A stretch of 64,000 nt of DNA, from assembly GCA_027729925.1 (NCBI GenBank), contig JAQCEB010000003.1:1-64000 (forward strand). The letters run 5' to 3'. Made by a program: the position numbers and the translations under genes. Source of the DNA: Actinomycetota bacterium. Lineage in GTDB: Bacteria > Actinomycetota > Acidimicrobiia > Actinomarinales > Actinomarinaceae. Below the pieces are notes generated by a model. That model did no database searches, had not been told where the DNA came from, and saw nothing but the letters and a program-made list of their open reading frames with translations. This document shows, one piece after another, positions 42,384 to 50,126 of this stretch. The number at the start of each line of letters is the position of its first letter. Position 1 is the stretch's first letter.

Positions 42384-44510
42384 TTGATTGTGGTTAAAAG
42401 AAGTTTTACATATTTAAGTGATATTAATCTTGACACCTTAAATGGTTTAGGAGACAAAAGATATAGTTTACTTAAACGTAACGATTTATTCTCAATAACA
42501 GATTTACTAAGATTTTTTCCAAAAAAACATATTGATAGATCTTCAGTCAAATTAATTGAGGAAATTACTAATAATGATATTAACAGTGAAGTTACTGTTA
42601 TTGCGTATATTAAAAAAGTATCTGTTTTTACAACTAGATCAAGACTTAGAATCACTACATTAATTATTACTGACGATACTGGAGTTATAAATGCAAAGTG
42701 GTTTGGTCCTCAGTACATCGAGTCCAGATTTAAAGAAGGTGAAAGAGTTGCAATCTCGGGAAAGCCTGAAATTAAAAAATCAGGAACAGTTGAATATAAA
42801 AATCCAACAATTGAAAAATTTGATGATTTAGAAGATCTCAATGAAACTGGATCATTAATTCCCGTTTATAACAAACTTGAAGGCATAACTAGTTCATCAA
42901 TTAGAAAAGCATTAAAACAAGTATTTAATATTATTTCAACAAAAAAAGAAGATTTAGAACCTGGCATAGAGGATGTTCTTCCGGATATTATTTTGAAAAA
43001 CTTTAATCTTCTAAATAGATTAGATAGTTTGAAAGGAATACATTTTCCTCAAGATAAAAATGAGTATTATGCTTCTAGAAGAAGACTTGCAATCGATGAA
43101 TTTATATATTTAAGAGTGATTTTTGAAAGTTTAAAGAAAAATTATAAGAAACAATCAAAAGGTTTTTCATACAAAGTAAAAATAGATGAAGTAGAAAATT
43201 ATATAGGTAATTTACCATTTTCACTCACTAATTCTCAGAAGAAAGCAGCTTTTGAAATATTTGATGACCTCAAAAATGATTATCCAATGAAAAGGCTTTT
43301 ACAAGGAGAGGTGGGTTCTGGCAAAACTGTTGTTGCTTCAATTGCAATTTACTCAACAGTACAATCAGGATATCAAGTAGCATTGATGGCTCCAACAGAG
43401 GTTCTTTGTGAACAACATTTTAAATCTCTTAAAAGTTTTCTAGGTAAATCAGGAATTAAACAATATTTATTAACATCTTCTACTAAAGAAAGAGAAATCA
43501 TTGATAGAAAAATTAAGGAAGGTGAGCCAGGCTTATATATAGGAACACATTCTTTAATTCAAGAAAAAATTAAATTTAAAAATCTTGGCTTAGCAATTAT
43601 TGATGAACAACAAAGATTTGGTGTTGATCAAAGAAAAAAACTAATAACTAATGAAAACACTATACCAGACCAATTAGTAATGACAGCTACGCCAATACCA
43701 AGGACAACGGCGCTATCTATTTATGGTGATCTTGATATAACAACAATAAATGAATTACCCCCAGGTAGAAAAAAAATAGAATCTCATCTATTCAATGGTT
43801 TAGAATCTGATAATTTGAAAGTATTTGAAAAATGTAAAGAACATTTGGATAAAAAATCTCAAATATTTGTAGTCTGTCCTTTCATTGAGGAAAGTGAAAA
43901 TTCGGATATTCAAGCTGCAGAAGTTGTATTTCAAGAATATACAGAAAAATTTACAAAATATAACGTTAAATTACTGCATGGAAGAATGTCAAATGAAGAC
44001 AAAGAAGAAATTATGAAAAAAATGATACGTGGAGAAATAGATATATTAATTTCTACTGTTGTTATAGAAGTAGGTATTGATATTCCTAACGCATCATTGA
44101 TGGTTATAGAAAGTGCAGAAAGATTCGGATTAAATCAATTACATCAATTAAGAGGAAGAGTTGGCCGTGGAAACAAGCAATCTGAGTGCATTTTTCATAT
44201 TACCAAAAAGAAATCACTTACAACCATAAGTGATGATGGAAGAAAAAGACTTGAAGCAATAGTTCTATTAGATGATGGATTTAAACTTTCAGAAATTGAT
44301 TTAGAAATAAGGGGAGAAGGTAAGGTTACGGGGACAAGTCAATCAGGAAAATCAGATCTTAAAGTTGCAAATCTCAGATTTGATTATGACCTCTTAAGTG
44401 AATCTAAATATATATTTGACTCTATCAATGATGAAAAAATAAAATCTAAAATACTAAAAGAAGCTGAAATGTTTTTTCCTAATTATTTCAAAGTTGAAAG
44501 CAGCACATGA
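42384..44510 (+). CDS. recG: ATP-dependent DNA helicase RecG
   Basis: RecG remodels stalled replication forks and Holliday junctions. In 708 residues, the N-terminal wedge/OB domain (IDRSSVKLIEEI, VISGKPEIKKSGTVEY-type region) is followed by a superfamily 2 helicase core: Walker A LLQGEVGSGKTVVA, the TAT motif VMTATPIPRTTAL, motif V/VI IDIPNASLMVI and HQLRGRVGRG. The motif II box reads DEQQRFG where most RecG have DEQHRFG. The start is uncertain: TTG at 42384 and GTG at 42390 are both in frame, without a clear ribosome-binding site. The stop overlaps the rsmD start by 4 bases. Confidence 0.94.
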   Translation: MIVVKRSFTYLSDINLDTLNGLGDKRYSLLKRNDLFSITDLLRFFPKKHIDRSSVKLIEEITNNDINSEVTVIAYIKKVSVFTTRSRLRITTLIITDDTGVINAKWFGPQYIESRFKEGERVAISGKPEIKKSGTVEYKNPTIEKFDDLEDLNETGSLIPVYNKLEGITSSSIRKALKQVFNIISTKKEDLEPGIEDVLPDIILKNFNLLNRLDSLKGIHFPQDKNEYYASRRRLAIDEFIYLRVIFESLKKNYKKQSKGFSYKVKIDEVENYIGNLPFSLTNSQKKAAFEIFDDLKNDYPMKRLLQGEVGSGKTVVASIAIYSTVQSGYQVALMAPTEVLCEQHFKSLKSFLGKSGIKQYLLTSSTKEREIIDRKIKEGEPGLYIGTHSLIQEKIKFKNLGLAIIDEQQRFGVDQRKKLITNENTIPDQLVMTATPIPRTTALSIYGDLDITTINELPPGRKKIESHLFNGLESDNLKVFEKCKEHLDKKSQIFVVCPFIEESENSDIQAAEVVFQEYTEKFTKYNVKLLHGRMSNEDKEEIMKKMIRGEIDILISTVVIEVGIDIPNASLMVIESAERFGLNQLHQLRGRVGRGNKQSECIFHITKKKSLTTISDDGRKRLEAIVLLDDGFKLSEIDLEIRGEGKVTGTSQSGKSDLKVANLRFDYDLLSESKYIFDSINDEKIKSKILKEAEMFFPNYFKVESST

Positions 44511-45040
44511 AAGTACTTTCAGGAATTTATAAATCAAAATTTATAGAAACTATAAATAGCCCTGATACTCGTCCTATGATGAGTAAAGTAAGAGAATCTA
44601 TATTTAGCTCATTACAATTTTTTATACCTGGAAAAAATGTTTTAGATTTGTATGCAGGATCTGGGAGCTTAGGAATTGAAGCTTTAAGTAGAGGTGCCAA
44701 TTACGCTACGTTCGTTGAAAAATCAATTGAATGTGTAAAAATTTTAAATAAAAACCTACAGCATATTAGTAATTATAAAATTACAAACATTTCCGTACAT
44801 AGTTTTATTGAAAATTCGATTCTTGAATATGATCTTATTTTTTACGATCCTCCTTTTAAATTAAAAACAGAGACAGTTGCAAACGAATTGATTGCTATAG
44901 AAAAACTTATGGAAAGAGATGGAAGATTAATTGTACATAGGCACTCTGCTTCTGACAACTTTGAAATAGGTAAAAATTTAATATTTGAAAAAGACAAAAA
45001 ATTTGGACAAAGTATCATTTACTTTATAAGAAAAAAATGA
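44507..45040 (+). CDS. rsmD: 16S rRNA (guanine-966-N2)-methyltransferase
   Basis: A 177-residue SAM-dependent methyltransferase of small-subunit rRNA. Motifs are RPMMSKVRESIFSSL, the SAM-binding VLDLYAGSGSLGIEALSRGA, and the catalytic motif YDPPF. The length fits RsmD. It starts in the recG stop (ATGA) and its end overlaps coaD by 4 bases. The recG-rsmD-coaD order is a common bacterial arrangement, which supports the call. Confidence 0.9.
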   Translation: MKVLSGIYKSKFIETINSPDTRPMMSKVRESIFSSLQFFIPGKNVLDLYAGSGSLGIEALSRGANYATFVEKSIECVKILNKNLQHISNYKITNISVHSFIENSILEYDLIFYDPPFKLKTETVANELIAIEKLMERDGRLIVHRHSASDNFEIGKNLIFEKDKKFGQSIIYFIRKK

Positions 45041-45504
45041 AAGTTTTAATCCCAGGTTCATTCGATCCGCCAACAAATGGACATATTGATGTTATTAACA
45101 GATGCTCAAAAATATTTAACAATGTATTGGTTGGTGTTGTAATTAATCCTTCAAAAAAATCGTTATTTTCAAAAGAAGATAGAAAATTAATGTTAGAAGA
45201 AATTTTTAAAAAAAATTCAAATGTGGAAATCGATAGTTTTGAAGGTCTTTTAGTTGACTTTGCTGAGCAAAAAAAAGTAAATGCTATAGTGAAAGGCCTA
45301 AGAGCAATAACTGATTTTGATTACGAATTTCAAATGGCTCAATTAAATTCAACACTAGCTTCATTTGAGACTATTTTTATACCTTCATCACCAGAATATG
45401 GTTATTTATCAAGTTCAATGGTTAAAGAAATATATTCATATGGAGGGGATGTAAGTTCATTGGTTCCAAAAGAAGTACTAAATAGGATGAAGAATGAAAG
45501 ATAA
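45037..45504 (+). CDS. coaD: phosphopantetheine adenylyltransferase
   Basis: CoaD adenylates 4'-phosphopantetheine in coenzyme A synthesis, the penultimate step. The 155 residues begin IPGSFDPPTNGHIDVI with the TxGH nucleotidyltransferase motif, and include GLRAITDFDYEFQMA for substrate binding and SSSMVKEI as the second ATP-binding motif. The start overlaps rsmD by 4 bases and the end overlaps the coiled-coil gene by 11, which suggests coupled translation in the recG-to-rnc transcript. Confidence 0.95.
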   Translation: MKVLIPGSFDPPTNGHIDVINRCSKIFNNVLVGVVINPSKKSLFSKEDRKLMLEEIFKKNSNVEIDSFEGLLVDFAEQKKVNAIVKGLRAITDFDYEFQMAQLNSTLASFETIFIPSSPEYGYLSSSMVKEIYSYGGDVSSLVPKEVLNRMKNER

Positions 45505-45991
45505 TAATCTTGATTTTAATGAGTTATCAAATTCAAATAAAAAAATTTCTTTAGTTGACTCTTTAGAAAACTTAAGAAAAAAATTAAATTCAAACTCGAT
45601 TGTTAGCAGGTTAAATAAAAAAGAATTAATTGAAGAGCTAGACGAGATAATCGACACCATACCTGTTGAATTAAGGACTGCTAGATGGATTGTTAGAGAG
45701 CAAGATTCATTTATTAATCTAGCAAAGGAAGAAGCTGAAGAAATAATTAAAGCAGCAAAAGTTGAGTCTGAAAAACTAATTGCAGATTCATATGTTCTTC
45801 AAGAAGCAGTTATAGAAGCAAATGCACTTATTAAACAAGCTGAGATAGAATCCCAACACTATAGAGCATCTGTAGAAGATTCTATTGATTTAAAAATTGA
45901 TGAAGTGCTACATAGAGCTACTCAATTAGTTACTTTTCTTGAATCTGAAAAACAAAAATTAAGAGAGCCAAGAAATATAGACAAACCATAA
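45494..45991 (+). CDS. actinobacterial-type coiled-coil protein between coaD and DUF177
   Basis: A 165-residue hydrophilic protein without signal or membrane helix. Residues about 40-70 (KKELIEELDEIIDTIPVELRTARWIVREQDSFI) are followed by a long Ala/Glu/Ile helix (AKEEAEEIIKAAKVESEKLI, then EAVIEANALIKQAEIESQ), like the stalk-type or DivIVA-like coiled coils often found at this place in actinobacterial genomes. The function is unknown. Its neighbours are CoA, ribosomal and cell-division genes. The position is more informative than the sequence. Confidence 0.65.
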   Translation: MKDNNLDFNELSNSNKKISLVDSLENLRKKLNSNSIVSRLNKKELIEELDEIIDTIPVELRTARWIVREQDSFINLAKEEAEEIIKAAKVESEKLIADSYVLQEAVIEANALIKQAEIESQHYRASVEDSIDLKIDEVLHRATQLVTFLESEKQKLREPRNIDKP

Positions 45992-46002
45992 ATTATAAAA
46001 AA

Positions 46003-46494
46003 ATGCAAACTGTATTTAAAACCATAGAATTGTTGTATGCTAAAAAGCCAATAGAAGTAGATAGAATTGGTAACTTAGAAATTAAACTTGGCAATAATCA
46101 AATCTCTAATCAATCTGTTGTTAAATCTAGTATAAAAATTATCATTGAAGATGAGATTCTTAAGCTAAATTTAGATGCAAAGTTTGAAATTATTGCAACT
46201 TGTGGAAGGTGCTTAGAAGAAAAAACTATCAATGAGTCAAGTTATAAATACTTTAAAGTCAATTTAAGTAGTGAGAATGATTATGAAATAATTTTGAGCC
46301 AAGAAAACATTGATATTTTACCTTTTTTATCTGAAATAATATTAGATAAGATGGATGAAAATTATATTTGCCAAAAAAATTGTAAAGGGTTGTGTGCAAC
46401 ATGTGGTATAAACTTAAATAGTAATAATTGTAATCATCTAGAAAAAAATTTAAAAGAAAGTCCATTTTCTTCTCTAAGTAAGCTAGATTTGTAG
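46003..46494 (+). CDS. DUF177 (YceD) family protein
   Basis: A 163-residue protein of the family encoded beside rpmF in most bacteria. The central CGRCLEE and the C-terminal set CQKNCKGLCATCG plus NCNH are the family's cysteines, which probably bind zinc. YceD-like proteins are linked to 23S rRNA or L32 assembly in several bacteria. The rpmF gene follows after 18 bases, with a good ribosome-binding site (GAAAGGA). Confidence 0.85.
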   Translation: MQTVFKTIELLYAKKPIEVDRIGNLEIKLGNNQISNQSVVKSSIKIIIEDEILKLNLDAKFEIIATCGRCLEEKTINESSYKYFKVNLSSENDYEIILSQENIDILPFLSEIILDKMDENYICQKNCKGLCATCGINLNSNNCNHLEKNLKESPFSSLSKLDL

Positions 46495-46512
46495 TTTGAA
46501 AGGAAATTAAGC

Positions 46513-46695
46513 ATGGCAGTACCTAAGAAAAAAATGTCTAAGTCTAGAACAAGACGTAGAAAAGCAACTCATAAAATTTCAAAGCCGCACTTCATTGTAG
46601 ATCCTGAAACTGGGATAGCTAAACAGTCTCATCGAGTTAATCCAGAAGACGGCACCTATAACGGAAGACAAGTAAAAGAACCTAAAGTAAATTAA
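46513..46695 (+). CDS. rpmF: 50S ribosomal protein L32
   Basis: L32 in 60 residues, a large-subunit protein. The basic N-terminus MAVPKKKMSKSRTRRRKATH is characteristic. The C-terminal part keeps the family pattern (QSHRVNPEDGTYNGRQV) but all four zinc-ligand cysteines are replaced, so this is the C-minus, zinc-independent form. In contrast the L28 here keeps its cysteines. It sits between the DUF177 and plsX genes. Confidence 0.94.
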   Translation: MAVPKKKMSKSRTRRRKATHKISKPHFIVDPETGIAKQSHRVNPEDGTYNGRQVKEPKVN

Positions 46696-46702
46696 TTATT
46701 TT

Positions 46703-47674
46703 ATGAAAACTATTGCTGTAGATGCAATGGGTGGTGACTTTGCACCAATAGAAATTATCAAAGGTGCTATTCGCGCTAAAGAAAATAACATCAATGTTGT
46801 TCTTTGTGGTGATGAAAATTTAATTTATCCATACCTAGGAAGTCATGAGATTCCTGTTTATCACTATCCAGAAATTATTTCAATGAATGATGACCCAATT
46901 AAGTCCGTGAGAAGTAAAAAGAATTCCTCCATAGTTGGATGTATGAAGCTTGTTGAAGAAAATAAAGCTCAAGCTGTATTTTCAGCTGGATCAACCGGTG
47001 CAACACTATTAAGTGCAATTTCAGTTTTAGGTAAGCAAAAAAATGTAATAAGACCTTCAGTTGCCTCTGTACTCCCATCACCTAGTGGAAATGTTATACT
47101 TTTAGACTCTGGCTCAAGTTTGGATGTTAAACCTAAAATTTTATATCAATACGCAGTAATGGGATCGAAACTATTTGAAATTCTTTTTGGAAAAGAAAAT
47201 CCAAGAATTGGTCTTTTAAACAACGGTGAAGAAGAAACTAAAGGAAGAGATATTGAAAAAGCAGCATATAAATTGCTTCAAAATAGTTCTTTAAATTTTA
47301 TTGGAAATGTTGAAGGTAGAGATTTTGCTAAAGATTCAGTAGATGTTTTTGTCACCGATGGATTTACTGGAAATATTGTGCTAAAAACTATGGAGGGTAC
47401 AGCGAAACTTCAATTGGATTTTATTTCTAAATCTTTAAAAGAAAATTTATTTAAACCATTATTGTTACCAGTTAAAAAAAGTTTGCAGCCAGTAAAAGAC
47501 AAATTAAACCCCGATAATACAAATGCCTCATATTTATTAGGAGTAAATGGTGTTGTAATTATTGGACATGGTTCATCAAACGAAATAGCAACCTATAACG
47601 GAATAAAATTTACAGATAATGCGCTGAGAAAAGAATTTATTGCTAAATTTTCATCAGCTTATATGGACTTATGA
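46703..47674 (+). CDS. plsX: phosphate acyltransferase PlsX
   Basis: PlsX makes acyl-phosphate from acyl-ACP for membrane phospholipid synthesis. The 323 residues begin IAVDAMGGDFAPIEIIKGA and include AVFSAGSTGATLLSA, the GLLNNGEEETKGRDI segment and a C-terminal GVNGVVIIGHGSSNEIAT. All are standard for the family. It starts eight bases after rpmF and overlaps rnc by 4 bases, in the widespread rpmF-plsX-rnc arrangement. Confidence 0.93.
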   Translation: MKTIAVDAMGGDFAPIEIIKGAIRAKENNINVVLCGDENLIYPYLGSHEIPVYHYPEIISMNDDPIKSVRSKKNSSIVGCMKLVEENKAQAVFSAGSTGATLLSAISVLGKQKNVIRPSVASVLPSPSGNVILLDSGSSLDVKPKILYQYAVMGSKLFEILFGKENPRIGLLNNGEEETKGRDIEKAAYKLLQNSSLNFIGNVEGRDFAKDSVDVFVTDGFTGNIVLKTMEGTAKLQLDFISKSLKENLFKPLLLPVKKSLQPVKDKLNPDNTNASYLLGVNGVVIIGHGSSNEIATYNGIKFTDNALRKEFIAKFSSAYMDL

Positions 47675-48348
47675 AAGATTTAAGTAATTTTGAAAAAAAC
47701 ATAAATTATAAATTTAAAAATATAAATTATTTGAAGATTGCACTTACCCACAAATCATATATTGATGAAAATCCAAAGCTAACCTCCAACCAAAGATATG
47801 AATTTTTTGGAGATGCTATTTTAGATTTTGATTTAACAGAATATTTATTTACTAATTATCCTAATTTTGATGAGGGAATGTTAACAAAAATAAGATCTAG
47901 TGCTGTAAATCAATCTAATTTAGTTAAATTAGGAAAAAAAATTGATATTGGTAGCTTTATTTATTTAAGTACTTCCGAAGATTCTACAGGTGGACGAAAT
48001 AAGGATTCCATAATAGAAGATTCAGTAGAAGCATTAATTGCTTCGTTATATTTTGATGGTGGCTTAAAAGCAGTTAATAATTTTGTATCTAGATTTATTT
48101 ATCCTGGAATAAAAGAATTATCAGAATATCCGGGTGAAAAAGATTATAAAACAAGACTTCAAGAGGTTTATGCAAAAAAAGGTAAAAAAGTAACTTACTC
48201 AGATGAAGCATTTGGTCCTGACCATGATAAAAGTTTTCAATCGATAGTTTTTCTAGAAGAAGAAATTATTGGTAGTGGTGAAGGTAAATCTAAAAAGAGT
48301 GCTCAGCAAGAAGCTGCTAAAGATGCATTAAATAAATTAAATGCCTGA
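47671..48348 (+). CDS. rnc: ribonuclease III
   Basis: A dsRNA-specific endonuclease of 225 residues used in rRNA and mRNA processing. The signature NQRYEFFGDAILDF has Phe where the usual RLEFLGD has Leu, but the catalytic Glu/Asp are kept. The second acidic cluster is in DSIIEDSVEALIASLY. A double-stranded RNA-binding domain follows (DYKTRLQEVYAKKGKK to the Lys/Ala-rich KSAQQEAAKDAL). It overlaps plsX and mutM by 4 and 8 bases, so it is tightly coupled to both. Confidence 0.92.
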   Translation: MKDLSNFEKNINYKFKNINYLKIALTHKSYIDENPKLTSNQRYEFFGDAILDFDLTEYLFTNYPNFDEGMLTKIRSSAVNQSNLVKLGKKIDIGSFIYLSTSEDSTGGRNKDSIIEDSVEALIASLYFDGGLKAVNNFVSRFIYPGIKELSEYPGEKDYKTRLQEVYAKKGKKVTYSDEAFGPDHDKSFQSIVFLEEEIIGSGEGKSKKSAQQEAAKDALNKLNA

Positions 48349-49144
48349 ATTACCAGAAGTAGAGTCTGTCAGAAAATCACTTACATCTGCACTTATAGGA
48401 CAAAAATTAATAAAATTTAAGATTCTAGATAAACGAATTGGAAGATTTAATAGTCGTACTCCTGTTTTAGGTTCAAAGTTAATTTCTATTAATAGAAAAG
48501 GCAAGGTTATTTTCTTAGATTTTTTAAGTTTTTCTATTGCTATACATTTAGGTATGACGGGTAGAGTTATGCTTAATGCTAAACCAAATAAATTTACTCA
48601 TGTAATTTTAGATTTTGAAAAAGATAAAGTTAATTACCAAGATGTACGAAAATTCGGTTTTATAAAAGTTGTAAATAAAATTGAATTAAAACAATATTTG
48701 TTAAACCTTGGTCCTGACTCGTTAAATTTAAAATATTTAGAAAAGCTTGAAATTATAGAAAATTCTAAAAGAAAAAAACAAAATATTAAAAAATTTCTTC
48801 TAGATCAAAAAAACATAAGTGGTATTGGAAATATTTATTGTAATGAAATTTTGTATCTTTCAAAGATTCATCCAGATACTAAAGTATCAAACATGTCAGA
48901 GAATGAATGGAAATTAATTTTTAATAACATTAAAAAGGTTTTAAATTCTGCAATAAAAAATAATGGAACAACTTTAGAAGATTTGTCCTATTTTCTTCCA
49001 AATGGTGAATATGGAAAAAATCAAAACTTTTTGAAAATTTACCAAAAAGATAAATGCAATTTTTGTAAGTCTAAAGTTGATAAAATATATATTGATAAAA
49101 GAGCTACTTATATTTGTGGGAAATGTCAAAAATTAATAAATTAG
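48341..49144 (+). CDS. mutM: formamidopyrimidine-DNA glycosylase
   Basis: MutM (Fpg) excises oxidised purines such as 8-oxoG. The mature N-terminus PELPEVESVRKSL holds the catalytic Pro and Glu, HLGMTGRVML is the helix-two-turn-helix region, SGIGNIYCNEILYLSKIHP is the DNA-binding segment, and CNFCKSK with CGKCQK at the C-terminus forms the zinc finger. Length of 267 residues is normal. The gene overlaps rnc by 8 bases and the asparaginase-like gene by 22. Confidence 0.93.
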   Translation: MPELPEVESVRKSLTSALIGQKLIKFKILDKRIGRFNSRTPVLGSKLISINRKGKVIFLDFLSFSIAIHLGMTGRVMLNAKPNKFTHVILDFEKDKVNYQDVRKFGFIKVVNKIELKQYLLNLGPDSLNLKYLEKLEIIENSKRKKQNIKKFLLDQKNISGIGNIYCNEILYLSKIHPDTKVSNMSENEWKLIFNNIKKVLNSAIKNNGTTLEDLSYFLPNGEYGKNQNFLKIYQKDKCNFCKSKVDKIYIDKRATYICGKCQKLIN

Positions 49145-50058
49145 ATGTACTAATAGAAAGAGAAGGTTTTATAGAATCTATTCATAATGTTTTTATTTAT
49201 GATAATTTCAATAAAACTAATGATTTTATTTTTCCTCGTTCTTCAGTTAAACCATTCCAAATACTTCCTTTATTAATTGAAGCAAAAAATCAAAATATAA
49301 AATTTTCCAACGAAGAAGTTGCTATATTTGCTTCGTCTCATTCAGCTGAAGTCATTCATACAGATCTTATCGCAAGGTTAGCTTTAAAGTATAATATAGA
49401 TCTCAATCATCTATTATGTGGTCCCCAGAGACCTTTTCATGAAGATACAGCAGATTCACTTTTAAAACAAAATAAAAAATTTAATCAGTTGCACAATAAT
49501 TGTTCAGGAAAACATTTGTCCATGTTGATATTTGCAAAGTTAATCGATGCTAGTTTTGAGAATTACACTTCAAGAGAACATGAAACACAAATAAGAATAG
49601 AGGAATATTTTAAAAAAATTTTTAATGATAGTTTTTTAGTTTATAGTGTTGATGGATGTGGCTTACCAGCATTAAAGGTAAATCCACAAGATTTCTGTTT
49701 AGCTGTCAATAAAATTCAAGAAAGTGCTGACTCAGATGTTTGGTATCAAATGTTTAGTGCTTATAACTCATTTCCTGAATTAATTGGTGGAACAAATAGG
49801 ACTGATACAAATATAATCAAACATAGTTTTAATGATTCTCTTGCAAAATCTGGTGCTGAGGGTGTCTTATTTTTTACTAATAATAAAGATACATTTTTAT
49901 TTAAGTGTCTTGATGGAAACAAAAGAGGGGTAGACTTAGCAGCTACTAAATTTTTATACGATAAAGGATTTATTTCATCTTTTCCATATGAATATATTGA
50001 AAAATTTTATTCAACAAACACACAAGATATAAAAAATATAAAAATTAATGTAATTTAA
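49123..50058 (+). CDS. type II-like asparaginase (thermolabile, Rhizobium-type)
   Basis: A 311-residue protein of the asparaginase II family unrelated to E. coli AnsB. SVKPFQILPLLIEA, ASSHSAEVIHT, HNNCSGKHLSML (the Ser-Lys-type active-site block) and VDGCGLPALKV are its diagnostic motifs. It hydrolyses asparagine to aspartate and ammonia, or has an unproven related activity. There is no signal peptide. The start is the ATG at 49123. A TTG at 49114 adds three residues. It interrupts the usual mutM-smc adjacency. Confidence 0.8.
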   Translation: MSKINKLDVLIEREGFIESIHNVFIYDNFNKTNDFIFPRSSVKPFQILPLLIEAKNQNIKFSNEEVAIFASSHSAEVIHTDLIARLALKYNIDLNHLLCGPQRPFHEDTADSLLKQNKKFNQLHNNCSGKHLSMLIFAKLIDASFENYTSREHETQIRIEEYFKKIFNDSFLVYSVDGCGLPALKVNPQDFCLAVNKIQESADSDVWYQMFSAYNSFPELIGGTNRTDTNIIKHSFNDSLAKSGAEGVLFFTNNKDTFLFKCLDGNKRGVDLAATKFLYDKGFISSFPYEYIEKFYSTNTQDIKNIKINVI

Positions 50059-50126
50059 TTTTTTTCTGAAATTGTAAACAAATAGTACTTTTTACAACTA
50101 TTATTAGATTAACAACAGGGTAATAA

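Noticed and set aside
50072..50097. TTGTAAA/TTTACAA inverted repeat with a 12-base spacer upstream of smc
   Set aside because: Arms are only 7 bp, the DNA is very A/T-rich and no similar site was found near other genes, so chance is a fair explanation.
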